Shown here in pieces: positions 18,145 to 26,146 of a DNA stretch of 64,000 bases. The notes below the pieces were generated by a model. The model did no database searches. It had not been told where the DNA came from and saw only the letters and a program-made list of their open reading frames with translations. Source of the stretch: Zobellia amurskyensis (GTDB lineage Bacteria > Bacteroidota > Bacteroidia > Flavobacteriales > Flavobacteriaceae); assembly GCF_009725985.1 (NCBI RefSeq), contig NZ_RCNR01000005.1, positions 62,001 to 126,000 of the forward strand. Direction: 5' to 3'. The position numbers were made by a program, and so were the translations under genes. How positions within the stretch are numbered: position 1 is the first letter of the stretch; each line of letters begins with the position of its first letter.

Positions 18145-19719
18145 ATGAAATTAAATAAAACTATAAATCGGATATTATTTTCCGTCTTGACCATTGCCAT
18201 GGTCTCTTCGTGTACCGATCTTGAAATTGAAGAAACGGATTCCCTAATTAGCGAAGATACTGGTGCTACAGGATTTACGGGTTTAAGTGACCCGGAGTCC
18301 TCACTTAGCGATCTTTACAACAAAGTTGGAGGAGACTTTCAGGGCCAAGAAAATATGTACGCTCTTTCTGAAGTAGCTACAGATGAATTACTGGTTCCTA
18401 CTAGAGGAACAGACTGGGGCGATAACGGAATTTGGAGACAATTACATACTCACACTTGGACTTCATCTCACCTGTACATAAAAAACTCTTGGAACAATTT
18501 AAACCAGAATATTTTTAGAGCTACAGAAATTATTGAAAGTAATCCGTCTGCCGCTGTTACTGCAGAAGCAAAATTTCTTCGTGCATTCAACATGTTTTTT
18601 GTTGTAGACCTTTTTGGATCTGTTCCTTTTAGAGGTGTAGACGAAGGTCCGGATATCAACCCTTCAGTATTGAACAGATCCGAAGCGTACGATTTCGTAG
18701 TTGCAGATATACTTGATGCACTACCTAATCTACCATCTGTAGCACCTGGTGTTGAAAACACTGGCAAAGCAACTCAAGAGGCTGCTAACTTTTTATTAGC
18801 AAAGCTTTACCTGAACGCATCTGTGTATAAGGGAACAGGTACTTTTGACGCTGCTGATATGCAGAAAGTTATAGATGCTGTAGACGCAATTGAAGCAAAA
18901 GGTTTTGCCATTCAAGAAGGTTATTTTCAAATTTTTGAACCTACGGATGACACCGAGACTATTTGGCATTTAAATAGTGAAGTTGGCGGAAGAATTTGGA
19001 ACACGCTTCACTACAATCAAAATTCACCTGACAATGAAGGTGGTGGATGGAACGGGTTTACTACTCTTTCTGATTTCTACAATAGTTTTGAGGGAGCCGC
19101 AAATACCAACTACGTAGGCGATGGTCAAGAAGAACGAAGAGGTTTCGTTCCTGATGCCACTACAGCAAACAATCAGAACTTAGGTATTGGTTACGGCTTT
19201 TTAATTGGTCAACAATATAACGAAGATGGTACTCCACTTACTAATCGTCAAGGTGCACCTTTAAGTTTCACCAAAGAGATTCCTGCCTTAGTAGGTAATA
19301 CTGAAGTAGAAGGTGTAAGGGTAATTAAATATCACCCATTTGACCCTACTGATGATGAAAACCAAAACAACTCATTCAGAAGACATCAAATTATGTTCCG
19401 CTATGCAGATGCTCATTTAATGAGAGCAGAAGCTATGATGCGCATGGGGAATGATATTACAGGAGTAGTTAATGAACTAAGACAAAAAAGAACTGATACT
19501 CCTGACTTAACATCTGTAAGCGAAGAAGAACTACTTGCTGAAAGAGGAAGAGAATTATTTATAGAATACTGGAGAAGAAATGATTTAGTTAGATTTGGAC
19601 AATTCACTTCTCCTTGGAGTCTTAAAGAAGTTAGTGGAGATGAAAATGCAAACCTATATCCTATACCGGAGACTGCACTTCTTTCCAACCCTAACTTAGT
19701 TCAGAACCCAGGGTACTAG
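18145..19719 (+). CDS. SusD/RagB-family substrate-binding lipoprotein
   Basis: A 524-residue surface lipoprotein with a lipobox ending at Cys23 (AMVSSC). The SusD pattern is present: an alpha-helical TPR-like core (AEAKFLRAFNMFFVVDLFGSVPF), the C-terminal RHQIMFRYADAHLMRAEAMMRMG, and the RGRELFIEYWRRNDLVRFGQF signature. It caps the SusC barrel and binds the glycan. The stop is followed within 30 bp by a strong terminator, so no SusE/SusF or outer-membrane amylase is co-transcribed, unlike the classical starch locus. Confidence 0.93.
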   Translation: MKLNKTINRILFSVLTIAMVSSCTDLEIEETDSLISEDTGATGFTGLSDPESSLSDLYNKVGGDFQGQENMYALSEVATDELLVPTRGTDWGDNGIWRQLHTHTWTSSHLYIKNSWNNLNQNIFRATEIIESNPSAAVTAEAKFLRAFNMFFVVDLFGSVPFRGVDEGPDINPSVLNRSEAYDFVVADILDALPNLPSVAPGVENTGKATQEAANFLLAKLYLNASVYKGTGTFDAADMQKVIDAVDAIEAKGFAIQEGYFQIFEPTDDTETIWHLNSEVGGRIWNTLHYNQNSPDNEGGGWNGFTTLSDFYNSFEGAANTNYVGDGQEERRGFVPDATTANNQNLGIGYGFLIGQQYNEDGTPLTNRQGAPLSFTKEIPALVGNTEVEGVRVIKYHPFDPTDDENQNNSFRRHQIMFRYADAHLMRAEAMMRMGNDITGVVNELRQKRTDTPDLTSVSEEELLAERGRELFIEYWRRNDLVRFGQFTSPWSLKEVSGDENANLYPIPETALLSNPNLVQNPGY

Positions 19720-19744
19720 AAATTATAATTTAAGTGTTTAAAAG

Positions 19745-19774
19745 GCCTTGACTTAATTGTCAGGGCTTTTTTTT
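19745..19774 (+). terminator. Rho-independent terminator after susD
   Basis: An 8-bp stem (GCCTTGAC/GTCAGGGC, one G-T pair) with a 6-nt loop is followed by eight T residues. It ends the susCD transcript. Confidence 0.85.
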
Positions 19775-19875
19775 CGTCCTATTCTTAAGCTTTAACAAAA
19801 ATACATTTAGAGCATATCATGATTATATTATTAAAAAAAGTCAGATGACGCTCTAAACTTTAACACAATCAAATT

Positions 19876-19890
19876 TTGGATATAATCCAA
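19876..19890. promoter_or_regulatory. Palindrome upstream of the translesion polymerase pair, possible operator
   Basis: TTGGAT-ATA-ATCCAA has perfect 6-bp arms. It lies about 170-185 bp upstream of the DnaE-type gene, where a damage-responsive repressor site would be expected. I cannot tie it to a known Bacteroidota LexA box. Confidence 0.3.
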
Positions 19891-19913
19891 ATAAAAGGAT
19901 TTATTCCATAATT

Positions 19914-19942
19914 TAGCTATTCCACTTTTATAAGGATAGCTA
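19914..19942. repeat. Inverted repeat upstream of the polymerase pair
   Basis: Perfect 7-bp arms TAGCTAT (19914-19920) and ATAGCTA (19936-19942) flank a 15-nt spacer. The right arm ends on the A of the ATG of the small ORF at 19942. It could be an operator or an mRNA hairpin that affects initiation. Confidence 0.3.
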
Positions 19943-20070
19943 TGCAAAAGATTAATTTACAATCTACCCCTAATATATTTTTTGCTCCAACAGAAACGAC
20001 TATACATCAGTATATCATTGCGTATGCAAGCATGTCGCTCACCTTAAAATTTAAGCGGCTATGTATTTAA
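19942..20070 (+). CDS. Possible 42-residue small ORF overlapping the DnaE-type gene
   Basis: This ATG-initiated frame encodes 42 residues (MQKINLQSTPNIFFAPTE, then a hydrophobic segment) and ends at a TAA inside the first codons of the polymerase gene, overlapping it by 10 bases. It could be a leader peptide that couples translation, a remnant of a lost upstream gene, or chance. I recognise no family. Confidence 0.2.
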   Translation: MQKINLQSTPNIFFAPTETTIHQYIIAYASMSLTLKFKRLCI

Positions 20071-23033
20071 ACTGCCATACATATTACAGTCTTAGGTACG
20101 GCACGCTCAAAACTGAAGAACTTCTAGCTTTGGCAGTCGAGAATAATTGCAAGATTTTAGCTTTGACGGATATCAATAATACTTCCGCCTGCCTTGATTT
20201 TGTACGTCTAGCACCTAAGTATAACATAAGACCTATTTTAGGAGTTGATTTTAGAAATGGCGCAGAGCAGCAATTTGTCCTCCTTGCTAAAAACAATGAG
20301 GGCTACAAGAACATCAACTCTTACCTGTCCTCTTTTTTACATCAACCGGGTCTAGCCATACCTGAAAGACCAGTTGAAATGGAAAACTGTTACGCGGTTT
20401 ATCCTTTTAAAAAGGGGAAAAATTATACGCTAAAACAAAATGAATATTTAGGAGTCTCCATAAAACAGCTAAGTGGTCTAAAGTTTTCTAAACAAAATAT
20501 TAACAAAGACCGTTTGGTACTGCTCCATACTGTGTCTTTTCAAAACAAAAAGGGTTATAACACCCACCGTCTACTGCGGGCCATTGATAACAACACCTTA
20601 TTGAGCAAGTTGTCCATAAGTGAGCAAGGTCATGAAGAAGAACAATTCCTAACTGCCGAAAAGAAAGAACTTATTCATGTAGATTTTCCTGAATTAATTG
20701 AAAACACATTACAATTACTAGATAATTGCCATATTGAATTCGATTTCTCCGAGACCAAACCGAAAAACCAACATGCTTACTCCAATAATGAAAATCTAGA
20801 TTTCCGTTTTCTTCAGAAATTAACCTATCAAGGCCTGTCTTATCGTTACAAAAATGTAGATGAGAAAACTTATACACGCATATCCAAAGAACTAGATATC
20901 ATTAAAGAAAGAGGGTTTGTTTCTTACTTTTTAATCAACTGGAAAATCTTAAAATATGCTCGTAGCAAAGGGTATTTCTATGTGGGCCGTGGTAGCGGCG
21001 CCAATAGCATAATTGCTTACCTCGTGCGCATAACCGATGTTGACCCAATGGAACTTGACCTTTACTTTGAACGGTTCATTAATATACATCGTAGAAATCC
21101 ACCGGATTTTGATATTGACTTTTCTTGGTCCGATAGAGATGATATTACCCGGTTTATGTTCAAACAGTTTAAGAACACCTCTCTTATAACTGTTTACAAT
21201 ACTTTCAAATTTAAGGCCTCCGTACGTGAACTGGGAAAAGTTTTTGGTCTGCCAAAGTCTGAAATAGACTTACTTACTAGAGGAAAGTTCAACTTTAATC
21301 AACTTGATAATTTATCGCAACTGGTTCTAAAATACAGTCAATATATACAGGGGTTTCCCAATTATTTAGGTATTCATGCCGGAGGCGTTTTAATTCCCGA
21401 AGAACCTATTCATAGTTATTGCGCCACATTTATGCCTCCCAAAGGTTTTGCTACCGCACAAATAGACATGGTTGCTGCTGAAGACATCAGACTGTACAAG
21501 TTTGATATTTTAAGTCAGCGTGGTTTGGGAAAAATAAAAGATGCCGTTGAAATCGTAGAAAGGAACCACCCACACCAAGAGCCTATAGACATTCATAACA
21601 TTAAACGGTTCAAAGAAGACAAACACATTAAGTACTTATTAAAAAACGCCAAGGCCATAGGGTGTTTTTATGTAGAATCTCCAGCCATGCGGATGCTTTT
21701 AAAAAAACTACAGGTAGATGATTATTTGGGCTTGGTAGCAGCCAGTTCGGTAATTAGGCCAGGTGTGGCTAAATCGGGAATGATGCGCGAATACATTTTA
21801 CGATACCGCAACCCCGAACGTAGAAAAGAAGCGCATCCTGTTTTATTAAATATCATGCCCGAAACATTTGGGGTTATGGTCTACCAAGAAGATGTTATTA
21901 AAGTGGCACATCATTTTGGCGGATTAACACTGGGGGAAGCGGATATGCTACGCCGTGGCATGTCCGGTAAGTTTCGTTCGCGCGATGAATTTTCAAAAGT
22001 AAAGCAACAATTTTTTGACAATTGTAAAGCCGATGGCAAACCTGACGCCGTTACGAGTGATATTTGGCGACAAATAGAAAGCTTTGCCGGGTATGCTTTT
22101 GCAAAAGGACATTCCGCTTCATATGCCGTAGAAAGTTACCAGAGCCTATTCTTAAAGGCGTACTACCCCCTAGAATATATGGTAGCAACACTTAACAATG
22201 GTGGTGGGTTCTACAGCCGTGAACTTTACGTTCATGAAGCAAAAATGCACGGAGGTATCATCCAAGCCCCATGCATCAACCAAAGTGAGTATCTGACCAC
22301 TATTATGGGCAATACCATCTACCTTGGATTTGGTTTTCTAAGGAGCCTGGAAACCCAGGCAATAGAAAAAATATGTACAAACAGGAATCGTTATGGTACC
22401 TTCATAAGTCTAGACAATTTTATAGACAGGGTCCCCATCTCAGTAGAACAGCTTGCCATACTTATTAAAATTAATGCATTTCGTTTTACCGGAAAGAATA
22501 AAAAGGAACTTCTCTGGGCCGCCTATTTACAAACCAGCAAAGTCCCAAAGGAAGATTACGTCCCTACCCTTTTTCAACCTAAAAAAATATCTTACAAAAC
22601 CCCTGAGCTAAAAAGTTCAGAATTAGAAAATGCATTTGATGAATATGAGCTATTGGGGTTTCCTTTATGCAGTCCGTTCGATTTGCTAGCTAATCCTAAG
22701 GAAAATACCTTAAGAGCAAACCAATTGCTTCACTATAAAAATCGTGTAGTTACAATTGATGGGTATTTAGTAGCTACAAAAAACACTGCAACTTCAAACG
22801 GAAAATCAATGCATTTTGGAACTTTTCTAGATAGGAAAGGCGATTTTATTGACACCGTTCACTTTCCTCCCATAGCCGCCAAATTCCCTTTTAGGGGAAA
22901 AGGTATTTATTCCATTACAGGAAAAATTACCGAAGAATTTGAATGTGTTACCATTGAGGTCATCAGCATGTACCATCAAGCAATTATTGAAGACCCTAGA
23001 TATTCAGAAAATCCTAAAAACATAATTGCATAA
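20061..23033 (+). CDS. DnaE-type DNA polymerase III alpha subunit, damage-tolerance (DnaE2-like) paralogue
   Basis: A 990-residue C-family polymerase. The palm has VGRGSGANSIIAYL (308-321) and PDFDIDF (348-354, catalytic Asp351 and Asp353). Helix-hairpin-helix regions follow, and a C-terminal OB-fold ends the protein (VVTIDGYLVATKN and GKGIYSITGKI). The N-terminal PHP domain is present but degenerate: His6 remains, while LTDINNT replaces the usual LTDHGN metal-binding motif. It is shorter than replicative DnaE and is fused by a TAATG overlap to a Y-family polymerase gene. This arrangement points to a mutasome-like translesion role rather than bulk replication. Confidence 0.82.
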   Translation: MYLNCHTYYSLRYGTLKTEELLALAVENNCKILALTDINNTSACLDFVRLAPKYNIRPILGVDFRNGAEQQFVLLAKNNEGYKNINSYLSSFLHQPGLAIPERPVEMENCYAVYPFKKGKNYTLKQNEYLGVSIKQLSGLKFSKQNINKDRLVLLHTVSFQNKKGYNTHRLLRAIDNNTLLSKLSISEQGHEEEQFLTAEKKELIHVDFPELIENTLQLLDNCHIEFDFSETKPKNQHAYSNNENLDFRFLQKLTYQGLSYRYKNVDEKTYTRISKELDIIKERGFVSYFLINWKILKYARSKGYFYVGRGSGANSIIAYLVRITDVDPMELDLYFERFINIHRRNPPDFDIDFSWSDRDDITRFMFKQFKNTSLITVYNTFKFKASVRELGKVFGLPKSEIDLLTRGKFNFNQLDNLSQLVLKYSQYIQGFPNYLGIHAGGVLIPEEPIHSYCATFMPPKGFATAQIDMVAAEDIRLYKFDILSQRGLGKIKDAVEIVERNHPHQEPIDIHNIKRFKEDKHIKYLLKNAKAIGCFYVESPAMRMLLKKLQVDDYLGLVAASSVIRPGVAKSGMMREYILRYRNPERRKEAHPVLLNIMPETFGVMVYQEDVIKVAHHFGGLTLGEADMLRRGMSGKFRSRDEFSKVKQQFFDNCKADGKPDAVTSDIWRQIESFAGYAFAKGHSASYAVESYQSLFLKAYYPLEYMVATLNNGGGFYSRELYVHEAKMHGGIIQAPCINQSEYLTTIMGNTIYLGFGFLRSLETQAIEKICTNRNRYGTFISLDNFIDRVPISVEQLAILIKINAFRFTGKNKKELLWAAYLQTSKVPKEDYVPTLFQPKKISYKTPELKSSELENAFDEYELLGFPLCSPFDLLANPKENTLRANQLLHYKNRVVTIDGYLVATKNTATSNGKSMHFGTFLDRKGDFIDTVHFPPIAAKFPFRGKGIYSITGKITEEFECVTIEVISMYHQAIIEDPRYSENPKNIIA

Positions 23034-24250
23034 TGTCTGAGGAAAGAGCTATAGTACATATGGATCTTGATACATTCTTTGTATCGTGCGAACGCTTGCT
23101 GGACAGTCGTCTGAACAAAAAACCTATTTTAATAGGCGGTGTCTCTGACCGAGGCGTAGTAGCCTCATGCAGTTATGAGGCACGGAAGTTTGGGATTCAT
23201 TCAGCAATGCCTATGCGTATGGCCAAGCAATTATGTCCGGAGGCTATTGTGTTAAGGGGCAATGCAGCCACCTATAGTAAATTTTCCAATTTGGTTACCG
23301 ATGTTATTAAAGACAGTGTTCCCCTTTATGAAAAAAGTTCGGTAGATGAATTTTATATAGATTTAACGGGCATGGATAAATTCTTTGGTTGTCACCAAAT
23401 GGCTATTGAATTGAGGGAAAGAATCATGAGCGAAACGGGGCTACCTATTTCCTTTGGACTATCTATAAATAAGACGGTTTCCAAAATTGCTACGGGAGAA
23501 GCCAAACCCAACAACCAGATCAGAATTTTTAAAGGAACCGAAAAACCTTTTTTAGCCCCATTATCCGTTAGAAAAATACCCATGGTTGGTGAAGTTACCT
23601 ATAAATCGTTATGTGACTTGGGGATTAAAAAAATAGTAACCGTTCAGCAAATGCCTATGCAATTAATGCATAAGGTATTGGGTAAAAATGGGTTGTCCAT
23701 CTGGAAGAAGGCCAATGGTATAGATAACAGCCCTGTGGTCCAATACCATGAACGAAAGTCCATTTCTACGGAACGCACCTTTGACAAGGACACAACGGAC
23801 ATGAAAAAACTAAAAAGCATTATCATTGCAATGGCCGAAAATCTAGCTTACCAATTGCGACGGGGCCATAAATTAACTGCCTGCATCACCTTTAAGATAA
23901 GATATTCTGATTTTCAGACCTATACCCAACAACAGCGAATACCTTACAGTTCTTTGGACAGTAGTATCCTACCTGTAGTCTTAAGTCTTTTTGAAAAATT
24001 GTACAATAGACGTCTGCTGGTACGTTTGATCGGGGTTAGGTTTAGTCATTTGGTAGAAGGGGGACATCAAATTAATTTGTTTGAAGACAATGAAAAGCAA
24101 ATCCGTTTAAGCTTGGCCATAGATAAAATGCGAGAACGGTATGGAGACCGTTCCGTTATTAGTGCCGCCGGTATGGAAGCTAAAAGTATTAGCCGATGGA
24201 ACCCGTTTTCCGGAGAACCGCCTCCCCTTTTGCCCAATAGAAGAAGGTAA
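23033..24250 (+). CDS. dinB: Y-family DNA polymerase (Pol IV type)
   Basis: A 405-residue translesion polymerase. Catalytic carboxylates are Asp11 and Asp13 (VHMDLDTFFVSCE) and Asp105-Glu106 (SSVDEFYIDLTGM). The little finger follows KSISTERTF, and a sliding-clamp-binding motif QINLF is visible near residue 345. The ATG shares a base with the stop of the DnaE-type gene, so the two products are made in coordinated amounts. The clamp motif indicates an active, clamp-recruited enzyme. Confidence 0.9.
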   Translation: MSEERAIVHMDLDTFFVSCERLLDSRLNKKPILIGGVSDRGVVASCSYEARKFGIHSAMPMRMAKQLCPEAIVLRGNAATYSKFSNLVTDVIKDSVPLYEKSSVDEFYIDLTGMDKFFGCHQMAIELRERIMSETGLPISFGLSINKTVSKIATGEAKPNNQIRIFKGTEKPFLAPLSVRKIPMVGEVTYKSLCDLGIKKIVTVQQMPMQLMHKVLGKNGLSIWKKANGIDNSPVVQYHERKSISTERTFDKDTTDMKKLKSIIIAMAENLAYQLRRGHKLTACITFKIRYSDFQTYTQQQRIPYSSLDSSILPVVLSLFEKLYNRRLLVRLIGVRFSHLVEGGHQINLFEDNEKQIRLSLAIDKMRERYGDRSVISAAGMEAKSISRWNPFSGEPPPLLPNRRR

Positions 24251-24268
24251 TAGAAATATTCCAAAGAA

Positions 24269-24303
24269 AAAGCCTTGTACAAAATTGAATTGTACAAGGC
24301 TTT
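24269..24303. terminator. Bidirectional terminator between dinB and the symporter gene
   Basis: A perfect 14-bp stem (AAAGCCTTGTACAA and its complement) closes a 7-nt loop. It lies between two convergent stops, with A/T-rich flanks that give T-rich tails in both directions. Confidence 0.85.
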
Positions 24304-24322
24304 AAATTTTATAACCTATTTT

Positions 24323-25975
24323 CTATTTCGCAAAATAGACATATAGTGCCACTACGATAAAACAGATAGCGATACCCACTTGCTTCACATATTTATAAGG
24401 CTCAATAGAGACTTGCTTCGTATACTCCAATTCAAATGGTTTTTCGTTAGGCCACACCTTACCGATAACCAACATAATAGCTGCGTTCAATACGAACAAA
24501 ATAGCCATAACATGAATAAAGTGTGGATAGGCTTCCGCTTTCACCAATGCCAATGCATCAACATCTGTTATACCTGCTGCCGCAGCCTCTTCCAATGCCC
24601 CATCAACGAACATGGGTTGTAAATAAAACTGGCTAAAACAATACAATACAACTCCGGCAATAATACCAATCTTTGCAGCAATAGCAGGAACCCGCTTGGT
24701 AAGATACCCAACAACAATTATTGTAAATATTGGAATTGTATAGATACCGTTCAACTCCTGTAAGTAGGCAAAAAGACTACCTGCATTAGATATCAACGGC
24801 GCAATAAGCATAGCGCCTATTGCCAAAATAACACCAAAAATCTTACCGTATTTCACTACCGTTTGCTCTGTAGCTTCCGGATTAATATGCTGCTTATAAA
24901 CATCAAGTCCAAAAAGAGTAACAGAACTATTCAATACACTATTAAACGAGCTCAAAATTGCTCCAAAAAGTACAGCTACAAAAAAGCCGACCAAATATTT
25001 AGGCAATACGGCATTTACCAATGCTGGGTACGCTTGATCAGGCATTTCCAATCCACCTTGAAAATAATGGAAAGCAATAATACCGGGAAGTACTACGATT
25101 AATGGTCCTAAAATTTTAATAAAAGAAGCTAACAGCAATCCTTTTTGACCCTCGGCCAAGTTTTTCGCTCCTAAAGCTCTTTGTATAATTTGTTGGTTCG
25201 TACCCCAGTAGAACAAGTTAATAAGCATCATACCCGTAAACAAGGTTGAGAATGGCACACTGTTGGTAATCTCACCTGTTGAATCAAACTTCTCAGGGTT
25301 TGCTTGATATAGGACATCCAAACCACCAAAAACACTTCCATCACCAATTGCCATCAATCCAAATACAGGAATCAAAAGACCTCCAATCAGAAGTCCTACT
25401 GCATTTATCGTATCGGAAACGGCAACTGCCTTTAGACCCCCAAAAACAGCATAAATAGACCCGATGATACCAATACCCCAAATACTTAGGTTCAAAGCTG
25501 TACCATCCGAGACTCCTAACATCGTAGGCAAATCGAACATAGTACTAATTGCAAGCGCTCCAGAATATAGAATAGTTGGCAGTAACACCACAACATACCC
25601 TGTAAGAAACAAGATAGACGTTAGTGTTTTTGTAGTTACATCATACCTATCTTTAAGGAATTGGGGAACCGTAGTAATACCCCCTTTTAAATACCTTGGC
25701 AATAAGAAAATAGCAGTAACGACCATAGCAATAGCCGCTAAGGTTTCCCAGGCCATAACCACAATTCCTTCGGTATATGCCTGTCCGTTAAGACCAACAA
25801 TTTGTTCTGTAGAAAGGTTGGTCAATAACAATGACCCGGCAATAACTCCAGCCGTCAGACTCCTTCCTCCTAAAAAATAACCGTCCGAAGAATTTTCATC
25901 GGTTGTTCGTGTTGCAAAATAAGATATTATGGCCACCAAAGCGGTAAAGCCTATAAAGGACAAAATTCCGATCAT
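24323..25975 (-). CDS. Sodium:solute symporter, SglT-like (SLC5/SSS family)
   Basis: A 550-residue inner-membrane transporter with about 14 hydrophobic segments. SSS signatures are present: DGYFLGGRSLTAGVIAGSLL, LTNLSTEQIVGLNGQAY, the YGGLKAV-type loop (VFGGLKAVAVSD) and NLFYWGTNQQIIQRALGAKN. The last closely resembles the Vibrio sodium/galactose symporter, so a sugar is the likely substrate. No inner-membrane sugar carrier lies in the susCD/GH65 cluster, making this a plausible partner although it is 4.3 kb away on the other strand. It is divergent from the FG-GAP operon. Confidence 0.85.
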   Translation of the reverse strand: MIGILSFIGFTALVAIISYFATRTTDENSSDGYFLGGRSLTAGVIAGSLLLTNLSTEQIVGLNGQAYTEGIVVMAWETLAAIAMVVTAIFLLPRYLKGGITTVPQFLKDRYDVTTKTLTSILFLTGYVVVLLPTILYSGALAISTMFDLPTMLGVSDGTALNLSIWGIGIIGSIYAVFGGLKAVAVSDTINAVGLLIGGLLIPVFGLMAIGDGSVFGGLDVLYQANPEKFDSTGEITNSVPFSTLFTGMMLINLFYWGTNQQIIQRALGAKNLAEGQKGLLLASFIKILGPLIVVLPGIIAFHYFQGGLEMPDQAYPALVNAVLPKYLVGFFVAVLFGAILSSFNSVLNSSVTLFGLDVYKQHINPEATEQTVVKYGKIFGVILAIGAMLIAPLISNAGSLFAYLQELNGIYTIPIFTIIVVGYLTKRVPAIAAKIGIIAGVVLYCFSQFYLQPMFVDGALEEAAAAGITDVDALALVKAEAYPHFIHVMAILFVLNAAIMLVIGKVWPNEKPFELEYTKQVSIEPYKYVKQVGIAICFIVVALYVYFAK

Positions 25976-26034
25976 TATAAATTGGTTTGATATTTCGGTT
26001 AAATATATTGGATTATTTACGAAAAACTTAAAGA

Positions 26035-26065
26035 TTGACAGACAATAAATACGAAATCACATTTG
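26035..26065 (+). promoter_or_regulatory. Candidate promoter of the FG-GAP/haloperoxidase operon
   Basis: A TTG at 26035-26037 is followed after 20 bp by CACATTTG (26058-26065), one mismatch from TAnnTTTG. The spacing fits the Bacteroidota -33/-7 arrangement and would give a leader of about 75 nt before the ATG at 26147. It argues against a TTG start at 26063, which lies inside the element. Confidence 0.45.
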
Positions 26066-26146
26066 ACACTAAAAAAGGATGAAATTTCACAGGCCTGTAA
26101 TTTTCTATACCTCTGGGCATTGATTATCTTGCAGACGATTTTAACC

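Larger units (their letters stand above)
19720..20060. other. 341-bp gap between susD and the DnaE-type polymerase gene
   Basis: The gap contains the susD terminator, two short palindromes (19876-19890 and 19914-19942) and a 42-codon ORF that overlaps the polymerase start, all listed separately. I see no convincing TAnnTTTG promoter element. Confidence 0.5.

Noticed and set aside
8791-19719. Complete classical starch utilisation (Sus) locus
   Set aside because: SusE, SusF and a surface or periplasmic amylase are missing, and a terminator follows susD directly.
26063-26146. N-terminal extension of the first FG-GAP gene from a TTG start
   Set aside because: The TTG lies inside the predicted promoter element, and the ATG at 26147 opens a perfect lipoprotein signal.
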